A stretch of DNA of 64,000 nt from Miltoncostaea sp963823515. Lineage in GTDB: Bacteria; Actinomycetota; Thermoleophilia; Miltoncostaeales; Miltoncostaeaceae. Made by a program: the position numbers and the translations under genes. Shown here one piece after another: positions 7,812-15,120 of the stretch. The notes under the pieces were generated by a model. That model did no database searches. It was not told the DNA's origin and worked only from the letters and a program-made list of their open reading frames with translations. Where the stretch lies: the NCBI GenBank assembly GCA_963823515.1, contig CAWGMB010000015.1, forward strand, positions 1 through 64,000. Reading direction: 5' to 3'. Within the stretch, counting starts at the first letter, position 1. Each line of letters starts with the position of its first letter.

Positions 7812-8530
7812 TGGCTCGCGATCTCCCGGAGCTCGGAGATCAGCATCAGGTGGCGCATGTGCGAGGCGAGGGCGGCCAGGCTCTCCAGCGAGTCGAGCGC
7901 CTCGCGGCGACGGTCCGGGTTGCGCGAGCGCAGCCCCACGGTGAGCAGCTGCTGCAGGAGGCCGGCCTCGCGCTCGGCCGCCACGCGGAAGAGGCGCAGG
8001 TGGCGCGGCTCCACCCCGTAGCTCGCGAGCTCCAGCGCGGTCTGCACCACCTCCCGGTCGGTCTCGTCGTACACGTCGGGGCCGTGACCGCCCACGAGGC
8101 CGTACTCCTCGAGGGCCTTCAGCAGCTGCGGGCTCGCCCCCGTCGTGGCGATGATGTCCTGCGCGCCGTATCGGCGGCTCGGAGCCGGCTCGGCCAGCTG
8201 CGCGCGCTTGAGCTGCTTGGCCTGGTTGGCCACGCTGAAGGCGCCGGAGGTGGACGATTCCAGCTCCTGCCGGATCACCCGCAAGGGCAGGAACTCGTCG
8301 CGCTGGAGGCGCAGGATCGTGCGCAGCCGCTCCACCTCGAGCGGGCTGTAGAGCCGGTAGCCACCCGCCGTCCGCTTGGGCGTGATGAGGCGCTGGTCCT
8401 CGAGGTAGCGGATCTTCGAGATCGAGACGGACGGGAAGTCGGCCTTCAGGAGGTCGCAGACCGCCCCGATCGTGATGGCGTCGTCGTCTCCGGCCGGGAT
8501 GTCCTCCGGGAGGAGGCTCGGCTGGCTCAT
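7808..8530 (-). CDS. MerR-family transcriptional regulator (FtsR-like)
   Basis: This 240-residue protein has an N-terminal MerR winged helix (ITIGAVCDLLKADFPSVSIS, then YLEDQRLITPKRTAGGYRLY). A second helical segment (YGAQDIIATTGASPQLLKAL) resembles the duplicated HTH of actinobacterial FtsR. The gene directly follows the FHA gene, the same arrangement as odhI/garA-ftsR in corynebacteria and mycobacteria, where FtsR activates ftsZ. The target here is inferred only. ATG 8530 overlaps the FHA stop as ATGA. Confidence 0.85.
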   Translation of the reverse strand: MSQPSLLPEDIPAGDDDAITIGAVCDLLKADFPSVSISKIRYLEDQRLITPKRTAGGYRLYSPLEVERLRTILRLQRDEFLPLRVIRQELESSTSGAFSVANQAKQLKRAQLAEPAPSRRYGAQDIIATTGASPQLLKALEEYGLVGGHGPDVYDETDREVVQTALELASYGVEPRHLRLFRVAAEREAGLLQQLLTVGLRSRNPDRRREALDSLESLAALASHMRHLMLISELREIASQ

Positions 8531-8985
8531 CCGAGCAGGAAGGTCAGCCGGAACTTGCCGATCTGGATCTCGTCGCCGTCCTCGAGCCTCTCGTCGCCCT
8601 CGATCCTCCGGCGGTTGACGTAGGTGCCGTTGAGGCTGCCCAGGTCCCGCAGCGCGGCGCCCGAGGGGTCGATGCTGATGACCGCGTGATTGCGCGACAC
8701 GGTGACGTCGTCGAGGAAGACGTCGGCCGAGGGCTCACGCCCGATGGTCACCGTCTCGTGGTCCAACGGGAAGACCGCGCCCGTCGGCCCCCCCGAGCGC
8801 ACGGCCAGCGTCGGCCCGTCGAGCGTCGGCCCCTTCCAGGCGCCGGAGGCGGCCTCCTCGTCGCTGACCGCCAGCGGCCCGGTGATCTCCCCGGTCCCCT
8901 GGTTCTCGACGATCAGCAGCGCGCCGCAGCGGCCGCAGAACTTGTGCGCCTCGCTCTGATGGAACCCGCACTCGGAGCAGTACAT
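8527..8985 (-). CDS. FHA-domain protein with N-terminal zinc ribbon (GarA/OdhI-like position)
   Basis: This 152-residue protein starts with a zinc ribbon, two CxxC pairs (CSEC and CGRC) within the first 22 residues. A linker is followed by an FHA phosphothreonine-binding domain (about residues 75-150). Conserved FHA residues are present: GRE, SRNH and LNGTYVNRRR. Its place next to an FtsR-like regulator matches garA/odhI, which control 2-oxoglutarate metabolism. However, the phosphorylated ETT-type N-terminal motif of GarA is absent and a zinc ribbon replaces it, so function may differ. ATG 8985 has GGGAGG 8 bases upstream. Confidence 0.85.
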   Translation of the reverse strand: MYCSECGFHQSEAHKFCGRCGALLIVENQGTGEITGPLAVSDEEAASGAWKGPTLDGPTLAVRSGGPTGAVFPLDHETVTIGREPSADVFLDDVTVSRNHAVISIDPSGAALRDLGSLNGTYVNRRRIEGDERLEDGDEIQIGKFRLTFLLG

Positions 8986-9024
8986 GGCGTGACCCTCCCG
9001 GCCGGTCCGGCGCCGCTTCGGCGC

Positions 9025-9279
9025 TCAGTCGCCCTGGAGCTGGTCGAGGTCGGGCAGGCGACCCGCCAGGATGCGGCTCAGCGCATCGAGGTCGACCACC
9101 GACAGCTCGCCCTCCTCGCGGCCGCTCAGGCGCCCCACCAGCTCGGCCTTCAGCAGCTCGATGCGGCCGTGGAGCATCCGCCGCTGCATCGAGACCTCCC
9201 GCTCCTCCTCGGTGAGGTTGCGGATCAGGTCCTTCAGCTCGGCGTCCGTCAGCGTGCTGAGGTCGGGGTGGGCGTCCAT
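9025..9279 (-). CDS. RsiG-like cyclic-di-GMP-responsive anti-sigma factor
   Basis: This 84-residue, all-helical protein matches the RsiG fold. In Streptomyces, RsiG binds the sigma factor WhiG when loaded with c-di-GMP. The known ligand motif is E(X)3S(X)2R(X)3Q(X)3D. Here the helix reads EREVSMQRRMLHGRIE, i.e. E, S, R, then H and E where Q and D are usual. The first part (LTDAELKDLIRNLTEEE) and the later VVDLDALSRILAGRL also fit. No WhiG-type sigma gene is in the window. ATG 9279 follows GAGGAG, with a TATGCT -10 about 20 bases further up. Confidence 0.75.
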   Translation of the reverse strand: MDAHPDLSTLTDAELKDLIRNLTEEEREVSMQRRMLHGRIELLKAELVGRLSGREEGELSVVDLDALSRILAGRLPDLDQLQGD

Positions 9280-9330
9280 CGGGGCTCCTCGTCAGGTGGG
9301 GAACCAGCATAGCGACCCCGCGCCGAACCC

Positions 9331-9909
9331 TCAGGGCCGGGTCGAGGTCTCCGGGGGGCGCCGCATCATGGCCGCGGCCTGGCGGATGTAGTTCGCGAAG
9401 GTCCCGAGGGCGACGACCACGGCCACCCAGAGCACCAGTTCCACCCATGCCTGGTCGAAGAGCATCGCCGTGCCGGTCGCGAGCATCGTCAGCGTGGAGG
9501 AGATCTTGCCGGCCATGTCGACCCGAAGGTCAACGCCTCGGCGCAGCAGGTACACCGCGCCGCCGACGATCGCCACGTCGCGGATCAGGAGGATCGCGGG
9601 GGCCACGGGCGACACCCCGCCCAGCAGGATCACCCCGACCAGGCCGACGCCCACCAGCAGGCGGTCGGCGAGGGGGTCGGCGATCTGCCCGAACCGGCTC
9701 TCGGCCCCGAGCCGCCGCGCGAGGAAGCCGTCGAAGAAGTCGGTGAACGCGACGACGGCGAAGATCGTCCACGCCAGGAGCGATGTCGTGCCGTCCTCGC
9801 GGATCAGCACCGCGAGCAGCACCGGGAGGGCCGCCAGGCGCGCGATGGTGAGCGCGTTGGGCAGCCAGCGGAGTCGAGCGCTGCCGTGTGGCGTTTCTGA
9901 CCGGCCCAC
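9331..9909 (-). CDS. pgsA: CDP-alcohol phosphatidyltransferase (phosphatidylglycerophosphate synthase type)
   Basis: This 192-residue integral membrane enzyme has about five to six helices and joins CDP-diacylglycerol to an alcohol such as glycerol-3-phosphate. The family motif D-x2-D-G-x2-A-R-x8-G-x3-D-x3-D is complete: it starts DFFDGFLAR and ends GQIADPLAD. N-terminal LPNALTIARL is typical of PgsA. Exact alcohol is inferred. The GTG start at 9909 is 8 bases from a TACTCT -10 box lying against the tRNA-Pro 3' end, so it may be leaderless or read through from the tRNA. Confidence 0.85.
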   Translation of the reverse strand: MGRSETPHGSARLRWLPNALTIARLAALPVLLAVLIREDGTTSLLAWTIFAVVAFTDFFDGFLARRLGAESRFGQIADPLADRLLVGVGLVGVILLGGVSPVAPAILLIRDVAIVGGAVYLLRRGVDLRVDMAGKISSTLTMLATGTAMLFDQAWVELVLWVAVVVALGTFANYIRQAAAMMRRPPETSTRP

Positions 9910-9917
9910 GTCGAGGA

Positions 9918-9923
9918 AGAGTA
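9918..9923 (-). promoter_or_regulatory. Possible -10 box TACTCT before pgsA
   Basis: TACTCT on the minus strand, 8 bases before the GTG at 9909 and next to the tRNA-Pro 3' end. Confidence 0.35.
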
Positions 9924-9924
9924 A

Positions 9925-9998
9925 TCGGGGCGAGAGGATTTGAACCTCCGACCGCCCGGCCCCCAGCCGGGTGCGCTACCAGGCTGCGCCACGCCCCG
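9925..9998 (-). tRNA. tRNA-Pro (anticodon GGG)
   Basis: The 74-nt minus-strand sequence folds as a cloverleaf. The acceptor stem is CGGGGCG/CGCCCCG with discriminator A. The D arm contains AGCCTGGTAGCGC. The anticodon stem CCCGG/CCGGG holds loop CTGGGGG, giving anticodon GGG. The T arm is GGAGGTTCAAATCCTC. No CCA is encoded, so the CCA-adding enzyme (28.5 kb) must supply it. It lies divergently 70 bases from proS. Confidence 0.95.
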
Positions 9999-10052
9999 AG
10001 AGCAGCCAGGTTACCGCACCGGGGGGCCCGTGTCGCGCGGGCACGACTCCAT

Positions 10053-10058
10053 TAGGAT
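10053..10058 (+). promoter_or_regulatory. -10 box TAGGAT, leaderless start of proS
   Basis: TAGGAT is 9 bases before the proS ATG at 10068. No Shine-Dalgarno sequence is present. Confidence 0.5.
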
Positions 10059-10067
10059 CCGCCGCCG

Positions 10068-11483
10068 ATGGCCAAGGCTCCCATTCTCACCCCGCGCGCC
10101 GACGACTTCCCGCAGTGGTACCAGGAGGTCGTGGCGAAGGCCGCGCTTGCCGAGAGCGGGCCCGCACGCGGCACGATGGTGATCCGCCCCTACGGCTACG
10201 GGCTCTGGGAGCGCATGCAGGCCGAGATGGATGCCCGCATCAAGGCCTCCGGGGCCGAGAACGTCTACATGCCCCTCTTCATCCCCGAGTCCTACCTGAA
10301 GCGCGAGGCCCAGCACGTGGAGGGCTTCAGCCCCGAGCTGGCCGTCGTCACGATCGCGGGCGGCAAGGAGCTCGAGGAGCCGCTCGTCGTGCGGCCGACC
10401 TCGGAGACGCTCTTCGGCGAGCTGATGGCCAAGTGGATCCAGTCGTACCGCGACCTCCCCCTTCTCCTCAACCAGTGGGCGAACGTGGTGCGCTGGGAGC
10501 TCCGCCCGCGGATCTTCCTGCGGACGACCGAGTTCCTCTGGCAGGAGGGGCACACCGCCCACGCGACCCGCGAGGACGCTGCCTCCTACGCGCGCCGCAT
10601 CCTGCACGACGCCTACCGCGACTTCATGGTCAACGTGCTCGCGATGCCGGTGCTGGTGGGGGCCAAGACCCAGCGCGAGCGCTTCGCCGGGGCCATCAAC
10701 ACGATGACCTGCGAGGCGATGATGGGCGACGGCAAGGCGCTGCAGATGGGCACGAGCCACGAGCTGGGCCAGAACTTCGCCAAGGCCTTCGGCATGCAGT
10801 ACCTCGGTGAGGACGGCGTCCTCGAGCACTGCTGGACCACCTCGTGGGGCACGACCACCCGCATGATCGGCGGGCTCATCATGTGCCACGGCGACGACAA
10901 CGGCATCCGGGTCCCGCCCGCGCTCGCCCACATCCAGGTGGTCGTGATGGTCGTCCGCGACGACGACACCGGCGCCGTCGCCGCCGAGGGCCGCCGGCTC
11001 ACGGCCGAGCTGAACGCCGCCGGCGTGCGCACGCGCCTCGACGACCAGGTGGCCACGGGCTTCGGCCGCCGCGCCACCGACTGGGAGCTGAAGGGCGTCC
11101 CCGTGCGCATCGAGATCGGCCCGCGCGATCTCTCCGAGGGGGTGGTCACCCTCGTCCGGCGCGACGCGCGCACCAAGGACACCGCCCCCGTCGCCGGCGT
11201 CGCAGAGACGGTCGCCGCGCTGCTCGGCGAGATCCAGACCGGCCTCCTCGCCGAGGCGACCGCCTTCCGCGACGCGCGGATCGCCGACGTCTCCACGATC
11301 GACGAGGCGATCGAGGCGGGCCGGACCGGATTCGCCCGGATCCCGTGGCAGGTCGTCGGCGACGACGGCGAGGACCGCCTCGGCGAGCACGCCATCTCCG
11401 TGCGCTGCCTCCAGACCCCCGAGGGCGGCGTCCCGGACGACCTGGACGGCCCCCTGAGCGCGATCGTCGCCCGCTCCTACTAG
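10068..11483 (+). CDS. proS: Prolyl-tRNA synthetase, archaeal/eukaryotic type
   Basis: This 471-residue class II synthetase charges tRNA-Pro. It lacks the long insertion (INS) domain of the bacterial type. It matches the archaeal-like ProRS form, with motif 2 WELRPRIFLRTTEFLWQEG, the class II segment EPLVVRPTSETLF, and a C-terminal end ...VARSY with terminal Tyr, as in ProRS of Thermus. The anticodon-binding domain starts near ALAHIQVVVMVV. A tRNA-Pro gene lies divergently next door. The start ATG is leaderless. Confidence 0.95.
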   Translation: MAKAPILTPRADDFPQWYQEVVAKAALAESGPARGTMVIRPYGYGLWERMQAEMDARIKASGAENVYMPLFIPESYLKREAQHVEGFSPELAVVTIAGGKELEEPLVVRPTSETLFGELMAKWIQSYRDLPLLLNQWANVVRWELRPRIFLRTTEFLWQEGHTAHATREDAASYARRILHDAYRDFMVNVLAMPVLVGAKTQRERFAGAINTMTCEAMMGDGKALQMGTSHELGQNFAKAFGMQYLGEDGVLEHCWTTSWGTTTRMIGGLIMCHGDDNGIRVPPALAHIQVVVMVVRDDDTGAVAAEGRRLTAELNAAGVRTRLDDQVATGFGRRATDWELKGVPVRIEIGPRDLSEGVVTLVRRDARTKDTAPVAGVAETVAALLGEIQTGLLAEATAFRDARIADVSTIDEAIEAGRTGFARIPWQVVGDDGEDRLGEHAISVRCLQTPEGGVPDDLDGPLSAIVARSY

Positions 11484-11529
11484 TGCCCCGTGTCGGAGGT
11501 TCGTCGGCGGTTCCCGACCCGGGACACTA
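11481..11529. terminator. Inverted repeat between convergent proS and ispG
   Basis: TAGTGCCCCG at 11481-11490 pairs with CGGGACACTA at 11520-11529 with one mismatch. The arms contain the TAG stop codons of both genes. A smaller hairpin could form in the loop. This is a likely shared terminator. Confidence 0.5.
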
Positions 11530-12765
11530 GCCCGGGACCCCCGCCCCGACCCGGGGGTAGTGGGCCTCTACGTAGTCCTCGACCATCCGGATGAAGTCGT
11601 CCGCCAGGCCGGCGCCCTCGAGGGTGGCGACCTTCTCACCGTCCACGTAGACCGGGGCGCGCGGCGACTCGCCGGTGCCGGGCAGGCTGATGCCGATGTC
11701 GGCGGCCCGGCTCTCCCCCGGGCCGTTGACGATGCAGCCCATCACGGCGACCTTCAGGTCGACCACGCCGGGGCGCTCGGCCCGCCAGCCCGCCAGGCGC
11801 TCGTCGAGATGGCGCTCGATCGACTGGGCCAGCTCCTGGAAGACCGTGCTGGTGGTGCGCCCGCAGCCGGGGCAGGCGGTGACCTCCGGCCGGAAGGCCC
11901 GCAGCCCGAGGCTCTGCAGCAGCTCGCGGCAGACGCGGACCTCGATCGCCCGGTCGCCGCCGGGCTCCGGGGTGAGGCTCGCCCGGATCGTGTCCCCGAT
12001 TCCGTCCTGCAGGAGGATCCCCAGGGCGGCGGTCGTCGAGACGATGCCCTTGCTGCCCATCCCGGCCTCGGTGAGCCCGAGGTGGAGCGGGTAGTCGCAG
12101 CGCTGCGCGAGGTCGCGGTAGACCGCCACCATGTCCTGGAGGCGGCTGGTCTTGCACGAGAGGACGATCCGGTCGCCGGGCAGCCCGATCTCCTCCGCCG
12201 CCTCGGCCGACGAGATCGCGCTCTGCACCATCGCCTCGCGCAGCACGGCGTCGGCCGGCAGCGGGTCGTCGAGGCGCCCGTTCTCGTCCATCAGGGCGTC
12301 GAGGAGCTCCGGGTCGAGCGATCCCGCGTTGACTCCGATGCGCACCGGTCGCCCGTGGTCGATCGCCGCCTGCACCATGGTCGCGAAGTTGGCGTCGTGG
12401 CGGACGCCGCGGCCGACGTTGCCGGGGTTGATGCGGTACTTCGCGAGGGCCTCGGCGCAGTCGGGGAACTCGCGCAGCAGGGTGTGCCCGTTGTAGTGGA
12501 AGTCGCCGACCAGGGGCACGTCGACGCCGTGGTCGTCGCGCAGGCGCTCGCGGATCTCGGCCACCCGCGCCGCGGCGGCGCGGTTGTTGACGGTGATGCG
12601 GACGATCTCGGATCCGGCCTCGGCCAGCTCGGCGACCTGCGCGGCCGTCGCGACCGCGTCGGCCGTGTCGGTGTTGGTCATCGACTGCACCACCACCGGG
12701 GCGCCCGCCCCGACGGTCACGTCCCCGACCCGGCACGCGCGGGAGATCCTGCGGTCCGTCGTCAC
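11527..12765 (-). CDS. ispG: 4-hydroxy-3-methylbut-2-enyl diphosphate synthase (flavodoxin)
   Basis: This 412-residue iron-sulfur enzyme of the MEP isoprenoid pathway converts MEcPP to HMBPP. The [4Fe-4S] ligands are visible in CPGCGRTTS and VAVMGCIVNGPGE. The TIM-barrel start PVVVQSMTNTDTAD is characteristic. It lies just downstream of dxr and rseP, the usual actinobacterial dxr-rseP-ispG order. The GTG at 12765 has its own -10 box (TAACGT, 7 bases away), so it may also be transcribed separately without a leader. Confidence 0.95.
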   Translation of the reverse strand: MTTDRRISRACRVGDVTVGAGAPVVVQSMTNTDTADAVATAAQVAELAEAGSEIVRITVNNRAAAARVAEIRERLRDDHGVDVPLVGDFHYNGHTLLREFPDCAEALAKYRINPGNVGRGVRHDANFATMVQAAIDHGRPVRIGVNAGSLDPELLDALMDENGRLDDPLPADAVLREAMVQSAISSAEAAEEIGLPGDRIVLSCKTSRLQDMVAVYRDLAQRCDYPLHLGLTEAGMGSKGIVSTTAALGILLQDGIGDTIRASLTPEPGGDRAIEVRVCRELLQSLGLRAFRPEVTACPGCGRTTSTVFQELAQSIERHLDERLAGWRAERPGVVDLKVAVMGCIVNGPGESRAADIGISLPGTGESPRAPVYVDGEKVATLEGAGLADDFIRMVEDYVEAHYPRVGAGVPG

Positions 12766-12772
12766 ACCACGG

Positions 12773-12778
12773 ACGTTA
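12773..12778 (-). promoter_or_regulatory. -10 box TAACGT before ispG
   Basis: TAACGT on the minus strand, 7 bases before the GTG at 12765, within the 59-base gap after rseP. Confidence 0.4.
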
Positions 12779-12824
12779 GCCGAGCGGCGTCACGGCTGCC
12801 GCGACGCGGTCCGCCGCTCATCGG

Positions 12825-13940
12825 CTAGCGGTCGAGCTGGAAGCCGTCGCCCGTGAGACGGCCGATGTCGTTCTGCAGGGCGATCACGAAGATCAGCATC
12901 ACGATCGCGAAGCCGATGAACGAGGCCCGGCCGTAGGTGACGGCGCTGAACGCCGATCCCTTCACCTTCTCGGCGATCGCGAAGACGATGTGCCCGCCGT
13001 CGAGCGGCAGGATCGGCAGCAGGTTGAAGATGCCGAGCGCCAGGCTGATGACGCCGATGAACTGGAGGATGTCGATCAGCCCGTTGTCGGCCACCTCGTT
13101 GAAGGTGGCGCCGACGCCGACGATGCTCGAGACCTGTCCGCGCGCCTGGCTGCTGGTGAACGCGTCGCCGATCACGCGCACGTTGGTCTTCACGATGTAC
13201 CAGGCGAAGTCCCAGCCCCTGCTCAGGCCCTCGAGCGGCCCGAAGCTGATCGTCGGGCCCGGGGTCGCGTCGAAGGTGAAGCCGAGACCCGTCAGCGGCT
13301 CGCCCGTGTCCGGGTTCGTGCGGGCGTCGCCGGTGAGCGGATCCTCCAGCACCTGCAGGCGAGCGCTCAGCACGACGGTCTCGCCCGCGCGCTCGACGGT
13401 GAGCGCGCGCACGTCACCGGGGGCGCCGGTCTGCAGCGCGGTGCGCACCCGCTCGGAGTCGCCGTTGGCGCGCTTGCCGTCGACGGCCACGAGGCGGTCG
13501 CCCGGCTTCAGCCCCGCCGCCAGGGCGGCGGAGTCGGTGTTCACGCTCCGCACCGAGGTGGTGGTGTCGAAGGTGGGGATGCCGATCCAGAAGATCGCCG
13601 CGAAGATGACGATCGCGAGGACGATGTTCACGGCGGGCCCCGCGAGGATGGTCGCGACCTTCTTCCAGGCGGGCATGGCCGTGTAGGCGCGGTCCTTGAC
13701 CTCCTCGTCCATCTCCTCGCCGACCGTCATCCCGCTGATCTTCACGTAGCCCCCGAGGGGCAGCCATCCGATGGCGTACTCGGTCTCGCCGCGCGTGAAC
13801 GAGGCGACCGGCCGGCCGAAGAAGATCGAGAAGCGCTCCACCCGCATGCCGCACCACTTGGCGACCACCATGTGGCCGGCCTCGTGGATCAGGACCAGCG
13901 CCATCAGGATCACCACGAAGTACAGGAGGTTGAGGATCAC
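12825..13940 (-). CDS. rseP: Site-2 intramembrane zinc protease (RseP family)
   Basis: This 371-residue M50 membrane protease cuts anti-sigma factors or signal-peptide remnants within the bilayer. The first helix carries the metal motif HEAGH (residues 19-23), and the third ligand motif LPLDGGH sits in a late helix. One PDZ domain (about residues 120-200; LKPGDRLVAVDG) lies between. GTG 13940 overlaps the dxr stop as GTGA. The frame is open further upstream inside dxr, but that is shadow. Confidence 0.93.
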   Translation of the reverse strand: MILNLLYFVVILMALVLIHEAGHMVVAKWCGMRVERFSIFFGRPVASFTRGETEYAIGWLPLGGYVKISGMTVGEEMDEEVKDRAYTAMPAWKKVATILAGPAVNIVLAIVIFAAIFWIGIPTFDTTTSVRSVNTDSAALAAGLKPGDRLVAVDGKRANGDSERVRTALQTGAPGDVRALTVERAGETVVLSARLQVLEDPLTGDARTNPDTGEPLTGLGFTFDATPGPTISFGPLEGLSRGWDFAWYIVKTNVRVIGDAFTSSQARGQVSSIVGVGATFNEVADNGLIDILQFIGVISLALGIFNLLPILPLDGGHIVFAIAEKVKGSAFSAVTYGRASFIGFAIVMLIFVIALQNDIGRLTGDGFQLDR

Positions 13941-15046
13941 GCCGGCACCCCCTCGACGGCGAGCGCCGCGGCGTCGCGGGCACGGTGGTCGGCCGCCATC
14001 ACGGCGGCCAGGCTGCCGGCCGGCTCCGCCGGGACGCGCTCGAGCGCGCCCGCCACGACGCGCGGGATGTCCATGAAGCCGATCCGCTCGTCGAGGAAGG
14101 CGGCGACGGCGACCTCGTTGGCGGCGTTCAGCACGGCCGGCGCGGTGCCGCCCTCGATGCCCGCCGCCCGCGCCAGCGCGAGACACGGGAAGGCGGCCTC
14201 GTCGGGGGCGTCGAAGTCGAGCCGGCGCCCCACGAGGTCCATCGGCTCCCCGGGGGGCGGCGCCTGCGGGTGACGCAGGGCGTGTCCGATGGGCACCCGC
14301 ATGTCGGGGGGACCGCAGTGGGCCAGAACGCTGCCGTCGTCCAGGCGCACCATCGCGTGGATGAGCGACTGCGGGTGCACCAGCACCTCGATGCGCTCGT
14401 ACGGCAGGTCGAAGAGGTGGTGCGCCTCGATCACCTCGAGGCCCTTGTTCATCAGCGTCGCCGAGTCGATCGTGATCTTCTCCCCCATCGTCCAGGTGGG
14501 ATGACGCAGGGCGTCCGCGCGGGTGACCCCCTCGAGGTCATCGGCCGCCCGGCCGCGGAAAGGACCCCCCGACGCGGTCAGGATCGCAGAGCGGACCCGC
14601 TCCGCGGGTACGCCCTCCATCAGCTGGAAGAGCGCCGAGTGCTCGGAATCGACCGGCACCAGCGCCGCCCCGGTCCGGGCGCGCACGGCGGCGACCAGGT
14701 CGCCCCCGGCGACCAGGCTCTCCTTGTTGGCGAGCGCCACGGTGACGCCCCGCTCGAGGGCGGCCAGCGTCGGGCGCAGGCCGGCCGCGCCGACGATGGC
14801 GTTCAGGACGATGTCGGGCTGCGAGGCCTCGATCAGCGCGTCCAGGTCGGGGTCGAAGCGGATCGTCCCGCCGCCCGCGGCGGCGGCCGTGTGAGGGATC
14901 GACCGCTCGGCCGCCTGGGCGGCCATCTCGGCGACCCGGCCACCGCACGACAGGCCGCAGGCCGTCAGATCGGGAGCCCGATCGATGACCTCGAGGGCCT
15001 GGACCCCGATCGACCCCGTTGAGCCCAGGACGAGAACGCGTGCCAC
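13937..15046 (-). CDS. dxr: 1-deoxy-D-xylulose 5-phosphate reductoisomerase
   Basis: This 369-residue enzyme catalyses the second MEP-pathway step, DXP to MEP, with NADPH and a divalent metal. The NADPH loop is GSTGSIGVQALEVI at the N terminus. The metal/substrate motif is PVDSEHSALFQ, and NKGLEVIEAHHLF and HPQSLIHAMV are typical. The GTG at 15046 lies 6 bases after a TACACT -10 box, so the operon dxr-rseP-ispG probably starts leaderless. Confidence 0.96.
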   Translation of the reverse strand: MARVLVLGSTGSIGVQALEVIDRAPDLTACGLSCGGRVAEMAAQAAERSIPHTAAAAGGGTIRFDPDLDALIEASQPDIVLNAIVGAAGLRPTLAALERGVTVALANKESLVAGGDLVAAVRARTGAALVPVDSEHSALFQLMEGVPAERVRSAILTASGGPFRGRAADDLEGVTRADALRHPTWTMGEKITIDSATLMNKGLEVIEAHHLFDLPYERIEVLVHPQSLIHAMVRLDDGSVLAHCGPPDMRVPIGHALRHPQAPPPGEPMDLVGRRLDFDAPDEAAFPCLALARAAGIEGGTAPAVLNAANEVAVAAFLDERIGFMDIPRVVAGALERVPAEPAGSLAAVMAADHRARDAAALAVEGVPA

Positions 15047-15052
15047 CAGGCG

Positions 15053-15058
15053 AGTGTA
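15053..15058 (-). promoter_or_regulatory. -10 box TACACT, leaderless start of dxr
   Basis: TACACT on the minus strand, 6 bases before the GTG at 15046. Confidence 0.5.
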
Positions 15059-15107
15059 GCGAGGACCCCGCCGCGCCCGTGGTAAGGGCTCCTTAAGGTT
15101 CCACGGC

Positions 15108-15113
15108 TAGCCT
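15108..15113 (+). promoter_or_regulatory. -10 box TAGCCT, leaderless start of dipZ
   Basis: TAGCCT, 7 bases before the GTG at 15121. Divergent from dxr. Confidence 0.5.
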
Positions 15114-15120
15114 GGATCCC

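Noticed and set aside
12990..14273. Long plus-strand frame opposite rseP and dxr
   Set aside because: Composition is His/Arg/Asp-rich without domains; it is the complement of two well-defined genes.
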